Under the pieces are notes generated by a model. The model ran no database searches. It had not been told where the DNA came from and was given only the letters and a program-made list of their open reading frames with translations. Of a stretch of 64,000 nt of DNA, positions 1 to 7,811 are shown in pieces. Numbering within the stretch: position 1 is the first letter of the stretch; every line of letters begins with the position of its first letter. The position numbers and the translations under genes were made by a program. The DNA comes from Amycolatopsis bullii (lineage in GTDB: Bacteria; Actinomycetota; Actinomycetes; Mycobacteriales; Pseudonocardiaceae): NCBI RefSeq assembly GCF_014654205.1, contig NZ_BNAW01000001.1:1-64000 (forward strand), read 5' to 3'.

Positions 1-163
1 TGAGGGCGGCCGCCAGCGCGTTCTCCGTCATCGGCACCACCAGCTGCAGCCACGCCACATCGGTCGGGTTGAAAGGTGAGGCGGCGGGGGCGGGGCCGGT
101 GGTGGCGCAACCGCCCACGATCAGCGCCACCACCGCCGCCGCCCCCGGGAACGGCCGTCTCAC
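1..163 (-). CDS. DUF305-like lipoprotein, N-terminal part (runs off the window)
   Basis: Only the first 54 codons are in the window. A GTG start at 163 overlaps the stop of the upstream DUF1996 gene as GTGA, so the two are translationally coupled. The translation begins VRRPFPGAAAVVALIVGGC, a short charged N-terminus, hydrophobic stretch and a lipobox-like VGGC, then a Pro/Ala-rich linker and FNPTDVAWLQLVVPM. That last motif resembles the start of DUF305 domains, which are helical, often secreted or lipid-anchored and rich in His/Met. The function of DUF305 is not established. The family call rests on a short stretch, so confidence is moderate; the rest of the gene lies to the left of the window. 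Confidence 0.55.
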   Translation of the reverse strand, partial: MRRPFPGAAAVVALIVGGCATTGPAPAASPFNPTDVAWLQLVVPMTENALAAAL

Positions 164-1092
164 GGACGGCCGGGCAGCCGGTAGTTCGGCCCGAGCACCG
201 TGCCGCGGTCCGGCTTGTAGAGGTCGAACCCGCGCGGGTCGCACTGCAGGCCGCCGTTGATGCAGTGCTTGACCAAGGCCTCCAGTGTCGGCGGGTCCCA
301 CGCGTTGAAGAAGTCGTAGTGCCACGAGTACCCGCGTCCGCTGGCCAGGTGCACGCCGGACATGTCGCCGCTGACCGGGAACGCCATCTTGAACTCGAGC
401 ATCGGCACCGGCACCGGGTGGTCGGCCGGGCACGTCAGCGTCGCCCGGTCCGGGTACGCCATGTGGCTCTTGTGGTCGGCCGAGTCCAGGTGGACGCCGT
501 CCCAGCAGCTCGGCGCCTGGTAGCGGATGTTGAGCTGGCTGCCGGCGACGCACCGGACCGGGATGTCCCAGTTGTGGAAGCTGTCGCCGCACTCCCAGCC
601 CTCGACGGCGCCGGTCGCGTGCTGGAACTCGTCCTGCGTCGCGGTGACGCTGCCGACGACGTACCGCAGCCCGGGCGGGAACGGTACGACCTTCGTGTAG
701 TCGAGGATGCCGGACTTGTAGTAGACGACCTGCGCGAAGTTCGGCAGCACCACCTGGCTGCCGTTCAGGACGGTCGGGAACCAGTACGCCGACAGGTCGT
801 CCGGCGCCAGGCACGTCGTGTTGCCGACGCCCGCGTTCTGCAGCGACTGCAGGGTCGTTGCCGCGTTGGTGGTCTTGTTGCCGAGAAACGTGTGGTCGTG
901 CGACGCGCCGGGCAGCCCGGGGAAGACGATCGGGTCGTCCGGCTGGTGGTGGCTGGGGGAGCAGTTGACCTGGAACTCGTGGTGGGTCACCAGGTCGTCG
1001 GCTCCGGCGGGCGACCAGGTGGCCGCGGTCAGGAAGGCGCCTGCCAGCACGGTGGCGGCGGTGCAGGCGAGGAGCGCGGCTTTCGTTGCCAA
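160..1092 (-). CDS. Secreted DUF1996 domain protein
   Basis: A 310-residue protein with an N-terminal Sec signal (about residues 1-30, ATKAALLACTAATVLAGAF followed by a Pro/Ala-rich cleavage region), then a DUF1996 domain. Landmarks are the early HHEFQVNC and DDPIVFPG motifs, SHDHTFLGN, and several paired Cys. DUF1996 proteins are secreted and of unknown biochemical role, often found with carbohydrate-active enzymes. I prefer the TTG start at 1092 over the ATG at 1149 because GGAGG lies just upstream of it and because the longer version would start inside the promoter/operator region. It is divergent from a secreted glycoside hydrolase and shares the same type of promoter and operator, so the two are probably co-regulated by a sugar-responsive regulator not in this window. 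Confidence 0.82.
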   Translation of the reverse strand: MATKAALLACTAATVLAGAFLTAATWSPAGADDLVTHHEFQVNCSPSHHQPDDPIVFPGLPGASHDHTFLGNKTTNAATTLQSLQNAGVGNTTCLAPDDLSAYWFPTVLNGSQVVLPNFAQVVYYKSGILDYTKVVPFPPGLRYVVGSVTATQDEFQHATGAVEGWECGDSFHNWDIPVRCVAGSQLNIRYQAPSCWDGVHLDSADHKSHMAYPDRATLTCPADHPVPVPMLEFKMAFPVSGDMSGVHLASGRGYSWHYDFFNAWDPPTLEALVKHCINGGLQCDPRGFDLYKPDRGTVLGPNYRLPGRP

Positions 1093-1121
1093 GGGTCCTC
1101 CACGGTGAGGGGCCAAGGATG

Positions 1122-1135
1122 GGAGAGCGCTCTCC
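1122..1135. promoter_or_regulatory. Palindromic operator GGAGAGCGCTCTCC, copy 1
   Basis: Perfect 14-bp palindrome located directly downstream of the -10 element of the leftward promoter, i.e. at about the start site of the DUF1996 gene. An identical copy is at 1261-1274. The form resembles operators of LacI-family sugar regulators of the CebR type (central AGCGCT). The regulator is not identifiable here. Confidence 0.75.
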
Positions 1136-1138
1136 AAC

Positions 1139-1168
1139 AGCATGCGCACCCGGTCCCGGCCGTGTCAA
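1139..1168 (-). promoter_or_regulatory. Promoter of the DUF1996 gene
   Basis: On the minus strand TTGACA (1168-1163), an 18-nt spacer and CATGCT (1144-1139). The palindrome at 1122-1135 begins four bases after the -10, which places a bound repressor on the transcription start. Confidence 0.6.
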
Positions 1169-1220
1169 GGAGCACCCGGATCGCCCGCCGGACAGTCCTT
1201 GTCGGGTTCGTGGGCGAATC

Positions 1221-1250
1221 TTGACAACGCGGGGGGGCGTGCCGAACCAT
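1221..1250 (+). promoter_or_regulatory. Promoter of the glycoside hydrolase gene
   Basis: TTGACA at 1221-1226, 18-nt spacer, AACCAT at 1245-1250 as a weak -10. The operator copy at 1261-1274 follows ten bases downstream. It mirrors the architecture of the divergent promoter. Confidence 0.5.
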
Positions 1251-1260
1251 CGAGCGCGCC

Positions 1261-1274
1261 GGAGAGCGCTCTCC
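1261..1274. promoter_or_regulatory. Palindromic operator GGAGAGCGCTCTCC, copy 2
   Basis: Second identical 14-bp palindrome, between the promoter and the start codon of the glycoside hydrolase. The pair bracket the 140-bp divergent promoter region and may allow looping. Confidence 0.75.
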
Positions 1275-1306
1275 GTCTCCGTTCCCCTTGCCGTACGGGA
1301 GTCATC

Positions 1307-3439
1307 GTGGACCGACCGTCGCTCCTCCGTGCCGTCCCGGCGCTGGTGGCCCTGCTGGTGCTGGGCCTGCTCGCCGGCCCTTCCCCGGCCCACGCGGCCA
1401 CCCTGCTCTCCCAGGGCAGACCCGCGACCGCGTCGAGCAGCGAAGGCGCGGGAACCCCGGCGGCCGCGGCCGTCGACGGCGACGCGGGCACCCGCTGGGC
1501 GAGCGCCTGGAGCGACCCGCAGTGGCTGCAGGTCGACCTCGGCGCGCCGGCCGACATCAGCCAAGTCACCCTCAACTGGGAAGCCGCCTACGCGACCGCG
1601 TACGAAATCCAGGTTTCGGACGATGCCGGTACTTGGCGGACCGTGTACAGCACGACGACGGCGGTCGGCGGTGTGCAGAACCTCGCCGTCTCGGGTCACG
1701 GCCGTTACGTGCGCTTCTACGGCACCCACCGCGCCGGCGGCTACGGCTACTCACTGTGGGAATTCCAGGTCAGCGGCACGCCGGGGACGCCGACGCAGGA
1801 CGGCCCCGGCGTCACGCGGGTGACCGGTTCGCAGGGCAACTGGCAGCTGACCGTCGACGGGACACCGTGGACCGTGAAGGGCCTGACCTGGGGACCGCCG
1901 GTGAGCGAGGCCGGAACGCGGATGCCGGAGCTGCACGCGATCGGCGTCAACACGGTTCGGACCTGGGGCACGGACGGGAGCAGCCGGCCGTTGTTCGACG
2001 CCGCCGCGGCCAACGGCATCAAGGTCGTCGCCGGCTTCTGGCTGCAGCCCGGCGGCGGCCCGGGCAGCGGCGGCTGCGTCGACTACACCACCGACACGAA
2101 CTACAAGAACACGATGCTCGCCGAGATCCGGAAGTGGGTGGACACCTACAAGGCGAACCCCGGCGTGTTGATGTGGAACGTCGGCAACGAGTCGATCCTC
2201 GGGATGCAGAACTGCTACTCCGGCACGCAGCTGGAGCAGAACCGGATCGCCTACACGCGCTTCGTCGACCAGGCCGCGCAGGCGATCCACGCCATCGACG
2301 CGAACCACCCGGTCACCTCGACCGACGCCTGGACGGGCGCGTGGCCGTACTACAAGGCGTACGCGCCGAGCCTCGACCTCTACTCCGTCAACTCCTACGC
2401 CCAGGTCTGCCAGGTGAAGCAGGACTGGCTCGCGGGTGGCTACACGAAGCCGTACATCATCACCGAGACCGGCCCGGCCGGCGAGTGGGAGGTGCCGAAC
2501 GACGTCAACGGCGTGCCTGCCGAACCGACCGACCCGCAGAAGCGCGACGGGTACGTCAACGCCTGGAACTGCGTGCTCGCGCACCCGGGCGTGGCGCTCG
2601 GCGCGACGCTGTTCCACTACGGCACCGAAGGCGACTTCGGCGGCGTCTGGTTCAACATCACGACCGGCAACGAGAAGCGGCTCTCCTGGTACGCCGTCCG
2701 CAGGCTCTATAGTGGACAGACGGGCGGCAACACGCCGCCGGTGATCTCGTCGATGAACCTCAGCCGCGTCACCGACGTCCCGGCCGGCTCGACGTTCACC
2801 CTCACGGCGAACGTGTCCGATCCGGACGGTGACCCGATCACCTACACCATGGGCTACAACAGCAAGTACATCGACAACGCGTCGGGGCTGATCCCGGCGC
2901 AGTTCACCGGCACCGGCACGTTCACCGTCACCGCGCCGCAGCGGCTGGGCGTCTGGAAGATCTACCTCTACGCCCGGGACGGCCACGGCAACGTCGGCAT
3001 CGAGACGCGGTCGCTGCGCGTGGTCGCCCCGCCGGTGCCGGGCACGAACCTGGCCCGGGGCCAGGCGACCACGGCGTCGACCTACCAGGCCGACGGTCCC
3101 GGCGCGCCCTACCCGCCGCAGGCCGCCACGGACGGCGACGCCGCGACGCGCTGGGCGAGCGCGTGGGCCGATCCGCAGTGGCTGCAGGTGGATCTGGGCA
3201 GCCGGCAGGCGTTCGACCACGTCCAGCTGATCTGGGAGGCGGCCTTCGGGAAGGCCTACGAAATCCAGGTCAGCGACGACGCGGCGAACTGGCGGACGGT
3301 GTACTCGACGACGGCGGGCGACGGCGGCGCCGACGATCTCGCGATCGCCGCCACCGCCCGCTACGTCCGGATGTCCGCTACCCAGCGCGGCAGCGCGTAC
3401 GGCTATTCGCTGTACGAGTTCGGCGTCTACCGCCGCTGA
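1307..3439 (+). CDS. Secreted glycoside hydrolase (GH2/GH5-like TIM barrel) flanked by two F5/8-type C carbohydrate-binding domains
   Basis: About 710 residues. Order: Sec signal (1-30, ending PAHA), F5/8C (discoidin/CBM32-like) domain (about 31-160), TIM-barrel hydrolase (about 175-480), an Ig/cadherin-like domain with DPDGDPIT (about 490-580) and a second F5/8C domain (about 590-710). WNVGNES near residue 290 supplies the probable acid/base Glu and ITETG near 385 the probable nucleophile, as in clan GH-A. The two F5/8C domains are close copies of one another (both contain TRWASAW, DPQWLQVDLG, WEAA and AYEIQVSDDA), indicating internal duplication. The GTG at 1307 is chosen because GGGAG lies five bases upstream and the signal peptide begins there. 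Substrate is unknown; a beta-linked polysaccharide is likely. It ends one base short of the convergent VOC gene. Confidence 0.85.
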   Translation: MDRPSLLRAVPALVALLVLGLLAGPSPAHAATLLSQGRPATASSSEGAGTPAAAAVDGDAGTRWASAWSDPQWLQVDLGAPADISQVTLNWEAAYATAYEIQVSDDAGTWRTVYSTTTAVGGVQNLAVSGHGRYVRFYGTHRAGGYGYSLWEFQVSGTPGTPTQDGPGVTRVTGSQGNWQLTVDGTPWTVKGLTWGPPVSEAGTRMPELHAIGVNTVRTWGTDGSSRPLFDAAAANGIKVVAGFWLQPGGGPGSGGCVDYTTDTNYKNTMLAEIRKWVDTYKANPGVLMWNVGNESILGMQNCYSGTQLEQNRIAYTRFVDQAAQAIHAIDANHPVTSTDAWTGAWPYYKAYAPSLDLYSVNSYAQVCQVKQDWLAGGYTKPYIITETGPAGEWEVPNDVNGVPAEPTDPQKRDGYVNAWNCVLAHPGVALGATLFHYGTEGDFGGVWFNITTGNEKRLSWYAVRRLYSGQTGGNTPPVISSMNLSRVTDVPAGSTFTLTANVSDPDGDPITYTMGYNSKYIDNASGLIPAQFTGTGTFTVTAPQRLGVWKIYLYARDGHGNVGIETRSLRVVAPPVPGTNLARGQATTASTYQADGPGAPYPPQAATDGDAATRWASAWADPQWLQVDLGSRQAFDHVQLIWEAAFGKAYEIQVSDDAANWRTVYSTTAGDGGADDLAIAATARYVRMSATQRGSAYGYSLYEFGVYRR

Positions 3440-3440
3440 C

Positions 3441-3779
3441 TCACCCCGGGATCAGGCAGAAGAGGTGCCCCTCGGGGTCTTTCAGGACGACCCAGTCGGC
3501 GCCACCGGGCTGGAAGTCCGGCTTGGTGGCGCCGAGCGCCTCGAACTCCTCGACGGCGGCGGCGAGATCGCCGACGCGGAGGTCGAGGTGGGCGTGCTTG
3601 GCGTCGTCCGGCCAGGACGGTCCCCGGTACCCGGCGACGCGCTGGAACCCGAGGATGCCGAGCTGGACGGTGTCGTCGTCCTGATAGGTCACCTCGAGGC
3701 CGAGTCCCTTGGCGTAGAAGGCGGCAAGTGCGGCCGGGTCGGCGCAGTCGAGGACGATCGTGGTGAGTTCCGCGGGCAT
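3441..3779 (-). CDS. VOC (glyoxalase/bleomycin-resistance) family protein
   Basis: 112 residues forming one pair of beta-alpha-beta-beta-beta modules: an N-terminal VLDCADPAALAAFY module and a C-terminal WVVLKDPEGHLFCL module, the latter carrying the metal-ligand type Glu of this fold (PEGHLF). The family includes glyoxalases, dioxygenases and drug-binding proteins; the substrate cannot be told from sequence. The start has AAAGGAG seven bases upstream. The gene is convergent with the hydrolase on its left and divergent from an AraC-type regulator on its right, which could control it. Confidence 0.85.
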   Translation of the reverse strand: MPAELTTIVLDCADPAALAAFYAKGLGLEVTYQDDDTVQLGILGFQRVAGYRGPSWPDDAKHAHLDLRVGDLAAAVEEFEALGATKPDFQPGGADWVVLKDPEGHLFCLIPG

Positions 3780-3882
3780 TTCCCGACTCCTTTCGTTCTG
3801 CGGTCACTCTTCCGGGTGGGCCGGGCCGCGGTCTTGAAGATCCTTGCGGGAACTGTCGGACCCCCGGCGTAGCGTCCGGGCC

Positions 3883-4731
3883 GTGTTGGAAGCAGTGGAA
3901 ATCGCGGCCCGCCCGGGGTACGCGGTGAGCGTGGTGACGTGCGCGGACGACCACCCGGGCTGGTCGCCGCCCGAGGTGGCGGAGGGGTACCGGATGGTGC
4001 TGGTCCGCCGCGGCCGGTTCCGCCGTCACGCGCGCGGGGTGGTCGCGGACACCGACCCGGCGGTGGGGTACGTCGCGGAGCCGGGGGAGGAGGAGCGGTT
4101 CGCCCACCCGGCGGGCGGAGACGTGTGCACGTCGGTGACGTTCGGGCAGCACCGCTGGCACCAGCTGGCGGGTTCCCGGCCGGCCCGGCCGACCGTGTAC
4201 GTCGACGCGCGGCTCGACTTGGCGCACCGCCGGGTGGTGGCGTCGGTGGCCGACCCGGACTACGCGCTGGCCGAGGGATTGGTGGAACTGGTGGGCCTCG
4301 CGATCGCGCAGGCGGCTTCGGCCCCCGTGTCCGGCGGCCGGGGTGACGACGGCGCGTTGGTGTCGCGGGCTCGGGAGGCTCTTGCCGCGGATGTGCCGGC
4401 TGCCGTGGGGTTGTTTCCCTTGGCGGAGCTGCTGGAGGTGTCGCCGTACCGGTTGAGCCGGGCTTTCCCGCGCGAGGTCGGGGTTTCGCTGACGCGGTAC
4501 CGCAACCGGATCCGGGTCGGCCGGGCGCTGGATCGCCTGGAGGCGGGGGAGGAGGAGCTGGCGAGGCTGGCGGCGGAGCTGGGCTTCGCGGACCAGGCGC
4601 ATTTGACGAGGACGGTCCGCGAGCACACCGGAGCGACCCCGGCGGCACTCCGTCGGCTGCTGGCGGGTGAGCGGACGGGGGCTGCCGAGGGGGTCGGGCG
4701 GGTTCGAACGGAGAGGGAGCAGAGGGGGTGA
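3883..4731 (+). CDS. AraC-family transcriptional regulator
   Basis: 282 residues. The N-terminal half is a cupin-like sensor region (a run such as HPAGGDVCTSVTFG), the C-terminal quarter a two-helix-turn-helix AraC domain: LAELLEVSPYRLSRAF followed by LARLAAELGFADQAHLTRT and the conserved GATPAALRR end. The GTG at 3883 is preferred: TAGCGT at 3870-3875 lies seven bases before it, a typical -10 for a leaderless actinobacterial mRNA, and no ribosome-binding site is seen. It is divergent from the VOC gene, the likely target. Effector unknown. Confidence 0.82.
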   Translation: MLEAVEIAARPGYAVSVVTCADDHPGWSPPEVAEGYRMVLVRRGRFRRHARGVVADTDPAVGYVAEPGEEERFAHPAGGDVCTSVTFGQHRWHQLAGSRPARPTVYVDARLDLAHRRVVASVADPDYALAEGLVELVGLAIAQAASAPVSGGRGDDGALVSRAREALAADVPAAVGLFPLAELLEVSPYRLSRAFPREVGVSLTRYRNRIRVGRALDRLEAGEEELARLAAELGFADQAHLTRTVREHTGATPAALRRLLAGERTGAAEGVGRVRTEREQRG

Positions 4732-4955
4732 CAGGGGGTTGAGTGCGTTCGAGTCCCGCGCGAGCTGAAACTGTCGGCTGATTCCCTGGCGCGCGGCGCC
4801 TTCGCCGAAGCACCCACCTCGTCCGCTGCTACTCTCCGGCCGAGGCGAGGGGAATGGCTGAGGTGGGGCGGCGCGGCGGGAACCGGGTCAGGCGCGTGGT
4901 CACCCCCAGCGGCCACGTGAGTCACCCGCGGGCCGCTGCGCCACCCCGGGCCGGC
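4732..4955. other. Intergenic stretch without a gene
   Basis: No reading frame here shows a convincing protein. A piece reading GTTCGAGTCCCG at about 4748 recalls a tRNA T-loop, but no acceptor or anticodon stem surrounds it. The right end leads into the repeat array upstream of the XRE regulator. Confidence 0.5.
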
Positions 4956-5054
4956 GTCACGTTTCCGAAACGCCGGACAGGAGTATCGTAGTCTTTCCGG
5001 TACAGGCGGTGTCAAGTTTTCGGAACAGCTACCCTGTTCGGTGTCACGTTTCAT
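4956..5054. repeat. Three GTCA(C/A)GTTT repeats before the XRE/protease triad (putative operator array)
   Basis: GTCACGTTTCCGAAAC begins at 4956 and contains the inverted repeat CGTTTCcGAAACG (4960-4972). GTCAAGTTTTCGGAAC begins at about 5011, and GTCACGTTT at about 5043, just ahead of the regulator start codon. Similar direct repeats with internal dyad symmetry are typical autoregulatory sites of XRE repressors. The array is seen; the binding is inferred. Confidence 0.55.
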
Positions 5055-5072
5055 GGCGGCAGGTGGTGTGTG

Positions 5073-5507
5073 GTGAGCGAAGAGCGCAGTTTCGCCGAAC
5101 GGCTGGCGCACCTGATCGCGACCGTGCACCCGCCGGACCGCAAGCCGTACTCCTACCGGGAGATCGCGCACGGCGTCGCCGAGCAGACCGGCGTCACGAT
5201 GTCGGCGACCCACGTCCAGCAGCTGGCCGTCGGCGCGCGCAAGGATCCGAAGCGTTCCCACATCCAGGCGCTCGCCCAGTTCTTCGGCGTGCCGGTGACC
5301 TACTTCTTCGACGACGAGGTCGCCGGGCAGGTCGACCGGCAGGTCGAGGACGTCGTGGCGTGGCGCGACAGCGAGGCGCGGAACCTCGCGCAACGAGCCA
5401 TGCGGCTCTCGCCGCGCGACCGCGAAACCGTGACCGCCCTGCTGGATCAGCTCAGCAGCTACGACGACACCCGGGGTCGCGCTGGCCGGCGGCGGAAACC
5501 GGAGTGA
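5073..5507 (+). CDS. XRE-family helix-turn-helix regulator
   Basis: 144 residues. An N-terminal HTH covers about residues 8-80: YSYREIAHGVAEQTG as the first helices, SATHVQQLAVGARKDPK as recognition region, then AQFFGVPVTYFFDD, the conserved end of the XRE domain. A Gln/Arg-rich helical tail follows. GTG at 5073 is chosen over 5070 because AGGTGG lies six bases upstream. It overlaps the next gene as GTGA. Linked XRE and ImmA/IrrE genes usually form a repressor/anti-repressor pair in which the protease cleaves the repressor under stress; that role is inferred here. Confidence 0.82.
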   Translation: MSEERSFAERLAHLIATVHPPDRKPYSYREIAHGVAEQTGVTMSATHVQQLAVGARKDPKRSHIQALAQFFGVPVTYFFDDEVAGQVDRQVEDVVAWRDSEARNLAQRAMRLSPRDRETVTALLDQLSSYDDTRGRAGRRRKPE

Positions 5508-6118
5508 CCGCGCGCGCCTCGGCTACGATGACCTCGTCCGTGTTCGCGCCCCGGTGCACCCGGCTGGCGCCCGGTGACCGGGGAGGACCCATCGACGAGC
5601 ACGGCCTGCCTGCCCTCCGCGACCGGGCACGCGAGCGCGTGCGGGCGCTGCTCGCCGCCGTCCCGCTGCCGCGGCCGTGGTCGATGAACGCCTGGGTCGA
5701 CGCCCTCGAGGCGTGGCGCGGGCGCGAGATCGACGTCGTCCCGATCGCGTACCGGCCCGGTCAACCCTCCGGTGCGTGGCAGGCCCGCCCGGACTACGAC
5801 CTGATCGCCTACACCGAGCACACGTCGGCGCTGCACCAGGACCACATCATCGCCCACGAACTGGCCCACATGCTGTGCGCGCACACCGGGACCTGCCTGC
5901 TGTCGGAGGCCGAGGCCGCCGAGCTGGCCCCGGACCTGGCGCCGCGGGCGTTGTCGCACCTGCTCACCCGGGTCACGACCGGGACCGACGAATACGAGGC
6001 CGAACTGATCGCCGTGCTGCTGCTGAGCGCGGCGACGAGCGAGCCGCCCGCCGTTCAGCCGGGCGCGTCCGGCCGGGCGGCGGACCAGGCTAGGCGGCTG
6101 GCCGCGCTGCTGGGATAG
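5504..6118 (+). CDS. ImmA/IrrE-type metallo-endopeptidase
   Basis: 204 residues if started at the GTG that overlaps the XRE stop codon. The catalytic signature HELAHMLCAH (HExxH zinc site) lies near residue 120, preceded by the family's typical region (WSMNAWVDALEAWRGREIDVVP) and followed by a helical region with DEYEAELIAVLLL, the downstream Glu that could serve as third zinc ligand. Alternative starts exist at 5528 (ATG) and 5540 (GTG, with TACGAT eleven bases before); the conserved part begins only at about 5610, so the true N-terminus is uncertain. Probable partner: the XRE protein encoded just upstream. Confidence 0.85.
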   Translation: MTARASATMTSSVFAPRCTRLAPGDRGGPIDEHGLPALRDRARERVRALLAAVPLPRPWSMNAWVDALEAWRGREIDVVPIAYRPGQPSGAWQARPDYDLIAYTEHTSALHQDHIIAHELAHMLCAHTGTCLLSEAEAAELAPDLAPRALSHLLTRVTTGTDEYEAELIAVLLLSAATSEPPAVQPGASGRAADQARRLAALLG

Positions 6119-6127
6119 TCACGTCCC

Positions 6128-7189
6128 GTGATCGACCTGCTTTTCTTCGGAGTCGGGCTCTTCGCCCTCTGCGCCGGCATCTGGCGAGCGGCCCGCGCAC
6201 GACGCACCGGCGCGGGCGCGGGCCTGGCCCTCTCGCTCATCGCGCTGGGCGCGGCGTTCTGCTTCCTGGCCAACCGGGCGCAGCAGTTCGAAAGCGAGAT
6301 CTACCCGAGCCTCGGCCGGCTGCTGTCGAACCTGGCGACGATGGTCGCGGCGTACGGCATCGGCCTGACGGTCGCCGAGATCAGCGGCACCCGCGACCGG
6401 GGCCGCCGCACCCGGGTGTTCGCCCTCGGCGTGGCGTTGGCGGTGCTGGTGGTGACGTTCTTCAGCACGCCCGGACTGCCCCGCGGCCTCGGCCTGTTCG
6501 ACGAGCTGTACCGCACGCACCCGACGCTGGTCGTCTACGTCTTCACCTACACGGTGTACTTGGGCTTCGCGGTGCTCGACATCGGCTTCATCGCGGCGGT
6601 GACGATCCGGGCGAGCGAGGGCGCGCTGCGTGCGGGGCTCGCCCTGTTGCTGCTGGCGTCGGCGTTCGCGGTCGCCTACCTGGGCGGGAAGGTGGTCGCG
6701 ACGATCCGCGCCCTGCAGGCCGACCACCCGGCGAAGGCGGTGTGCCGCGGGCCGTTCTCGACGCTGCCGTGCACCCTGGACGTCGGGTTCCCGGCGGTGT
6801 CGGTGTTGCTGATCGTCGTGGGCTTGACGATCCCGGCGGTCCCGGGCCTGGCGGCGTCGCGCCGGGACGCCCGGACGCTGCGCCTGCTCCGGCCACTGCG
6901 TGCCCACCTGACGCGGCGGTTCCCGGAAATCGCCCGCATCGACCCGGCGGGCCCGTCCCGGCGCGAGCGCCTGCTGACGGCGATGAGCGAGACCAACGAC
7001 GGCCTGATCCTGGCGGGCGTCACCCCGGACCTGCCCGCCGCGACGGCGGCGAGGCTGGTGCGTGACCTGCCGGACGAGCCGTCCGAGACCGAGCCGCCCA
7101 CCGCGGCGGCCGAACCGTTCGCCGCGGACGTGGCGCGGCTGCGGGCGATCGCCCGCGCGTACCGGAAGCTGGAGAACGCCGGCCCGTAG
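6128..7189 (+). CDS. Multi-pass membrane protein, MAB_1171c/DUF6545-like
   Basis: 353 residues with about seven predicted transmembrane helices in the first 240 residues (for example IDLLFFGVGLFALCAGIW, GLALSLIALGAAFCFLA, VFALGVALAVLVVTFF, ALLLLASAFAVAYLGG and VSVLLIVVGLTIPAVPG). A cytoplasmic C-terminal domain of about 110 residues follows, with a conserved-looking RRERLLTAMSETNDGLIL segment. Actinobacteria often place such proteins after an XRE regulator and an ImmA-like protease, as here with a 9-base gap. The family is labelled putative transporter but the function is unproven; a membrane sensor for the protease is equally possible. Confidence 0.7.
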   Translation: MIDLLFFGVGLFALCAGIWRAARARRTGAGAGLALSLIALGAAFCFLANRAQQFESEIYPSLGRLLSNLATMVAAYGIGLTVAEISGTRDRGRRTRVFALGVALAVLVVTFFSTPGLPRGLGLFDELYRTHPTLVVYVFTYTVYLGFAVLDIGFIAAVTIRASEGALRAGLALLLLASAFAVAYLGGKVVATIRALQADHPAKAVCRGPFSTLPCTLDVGFPAVSVLLIVVGLTIPAVPGLAASRRDARTLRLLRPLRAHLTRRFPEIARIDPAGPSRRERLLTAMSETNDGLILAGVTPDLPAATAARLVRDLPDEPSETEPPTAAAEPFAADVARLRAIARAYRKLENAGP

Positions 7190-7211
7190 GCGGCCGGCGG
7201 TCGCCGACCGT

Positions 7212-7724
7212 TCACCCGCCGAACGGTGCCTCCAGCCGCAGCTCCCAGCCGCGATCCGTGAGGGCCACCAACTGCAGGGCCGCCGCGCGGTCGACCAAGG
7301 GCAGCAGCGGCCGCACTTCCCCGGCGACCTGCTCGAGGGTCTCGGCCGAGCCACCCATCGCGACCGTCACGTGCGCGGCCGGGCGAGGACCGAACCGGCC
7401 CCCGTACGGGAGAACCTCCGGCCACCGCACACAAACCGCATCGGCGATCGCCTGCAGGGCCGGAGCCGCGAGAGCCACGAAACCCGGGGTGACCACCAGC
7501 TCGGTCAGCGGCACTTCGGGAGGCGGAAAGCCCGCCGCGAGGGACCGGACCGCCGTCAGGACCTCATCGGTCAGGGCGTTGTCCGGCAGGAACGGATAGA
7601 GCGCCGTGACGTGGGCGGGCAAGCCGGGACGGACGAGAGCGGGATCGATCCGCCGGGCCGCGGCCAGCGCCGGCTCGGCAGCGGGCAACAGGATCAGCAA
7701 CGCGGTGGTTCCGGGTGCGGGCAC
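7212..7724 (-). CDS. 2H phosphoesterase / 2'-5' RNA ligase-like protein
   Basis: 170 residues with the two HxT/Sx motifs that define the 2H superfamily: HVTALYPF near residue 38 and HVTVAM near residue 118, about 80 residues apart as usual. Members act on 2',3'-cyclic phosphates or 2'-5' linkages of RNA or on nucleotide intermediates; the specific substrate cannot be predicted. It is convergent with the membrane-protein gene. The GTG start has a G-rich sequence ahead of it but no perfect ribosome-binding site. Confidence 0.82.
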   Translation of the reverse strand: MPAPGTTALLILLPAAEPALAAARRIDPALVRPGLPAHVTALYPFLPDNALTDEVLTAVRSLAAGFPPPEVPLTELVVTPGFVALAAPALQAIADAVCVRWPEVLPYGGRFGPRPAAHVTVAMGGSAETLEQVAGEVRPLLPLVDRAAALQLVALTDRGWELRLEAPFGG

Positions 7725-7811
7725 CCCCGCATGATGGCAGCAGGCCGCGCGAGGAAGGTCGCCGGGAACCGGCTCGACGGCACGGAAAGCCCGCCGGCGG
7801 CCGACGTGCCC

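Noticed and set aside
76..1224. Long plus-strand reading frame opposite the DUF1996 gene
   Set aside because: Arg/Val-rich low-complexity translation typical of the antisense of a high-GC gene; the minus-strand protein has signal peptide and domain motifs.
4735..4775. tRNA-like T-arm (GTTCGAGTCCCG)
   Set aside because: The T-stem does not pair fully and no acceptor, D or anticodon stem can be drawn within 90 bases upstream.
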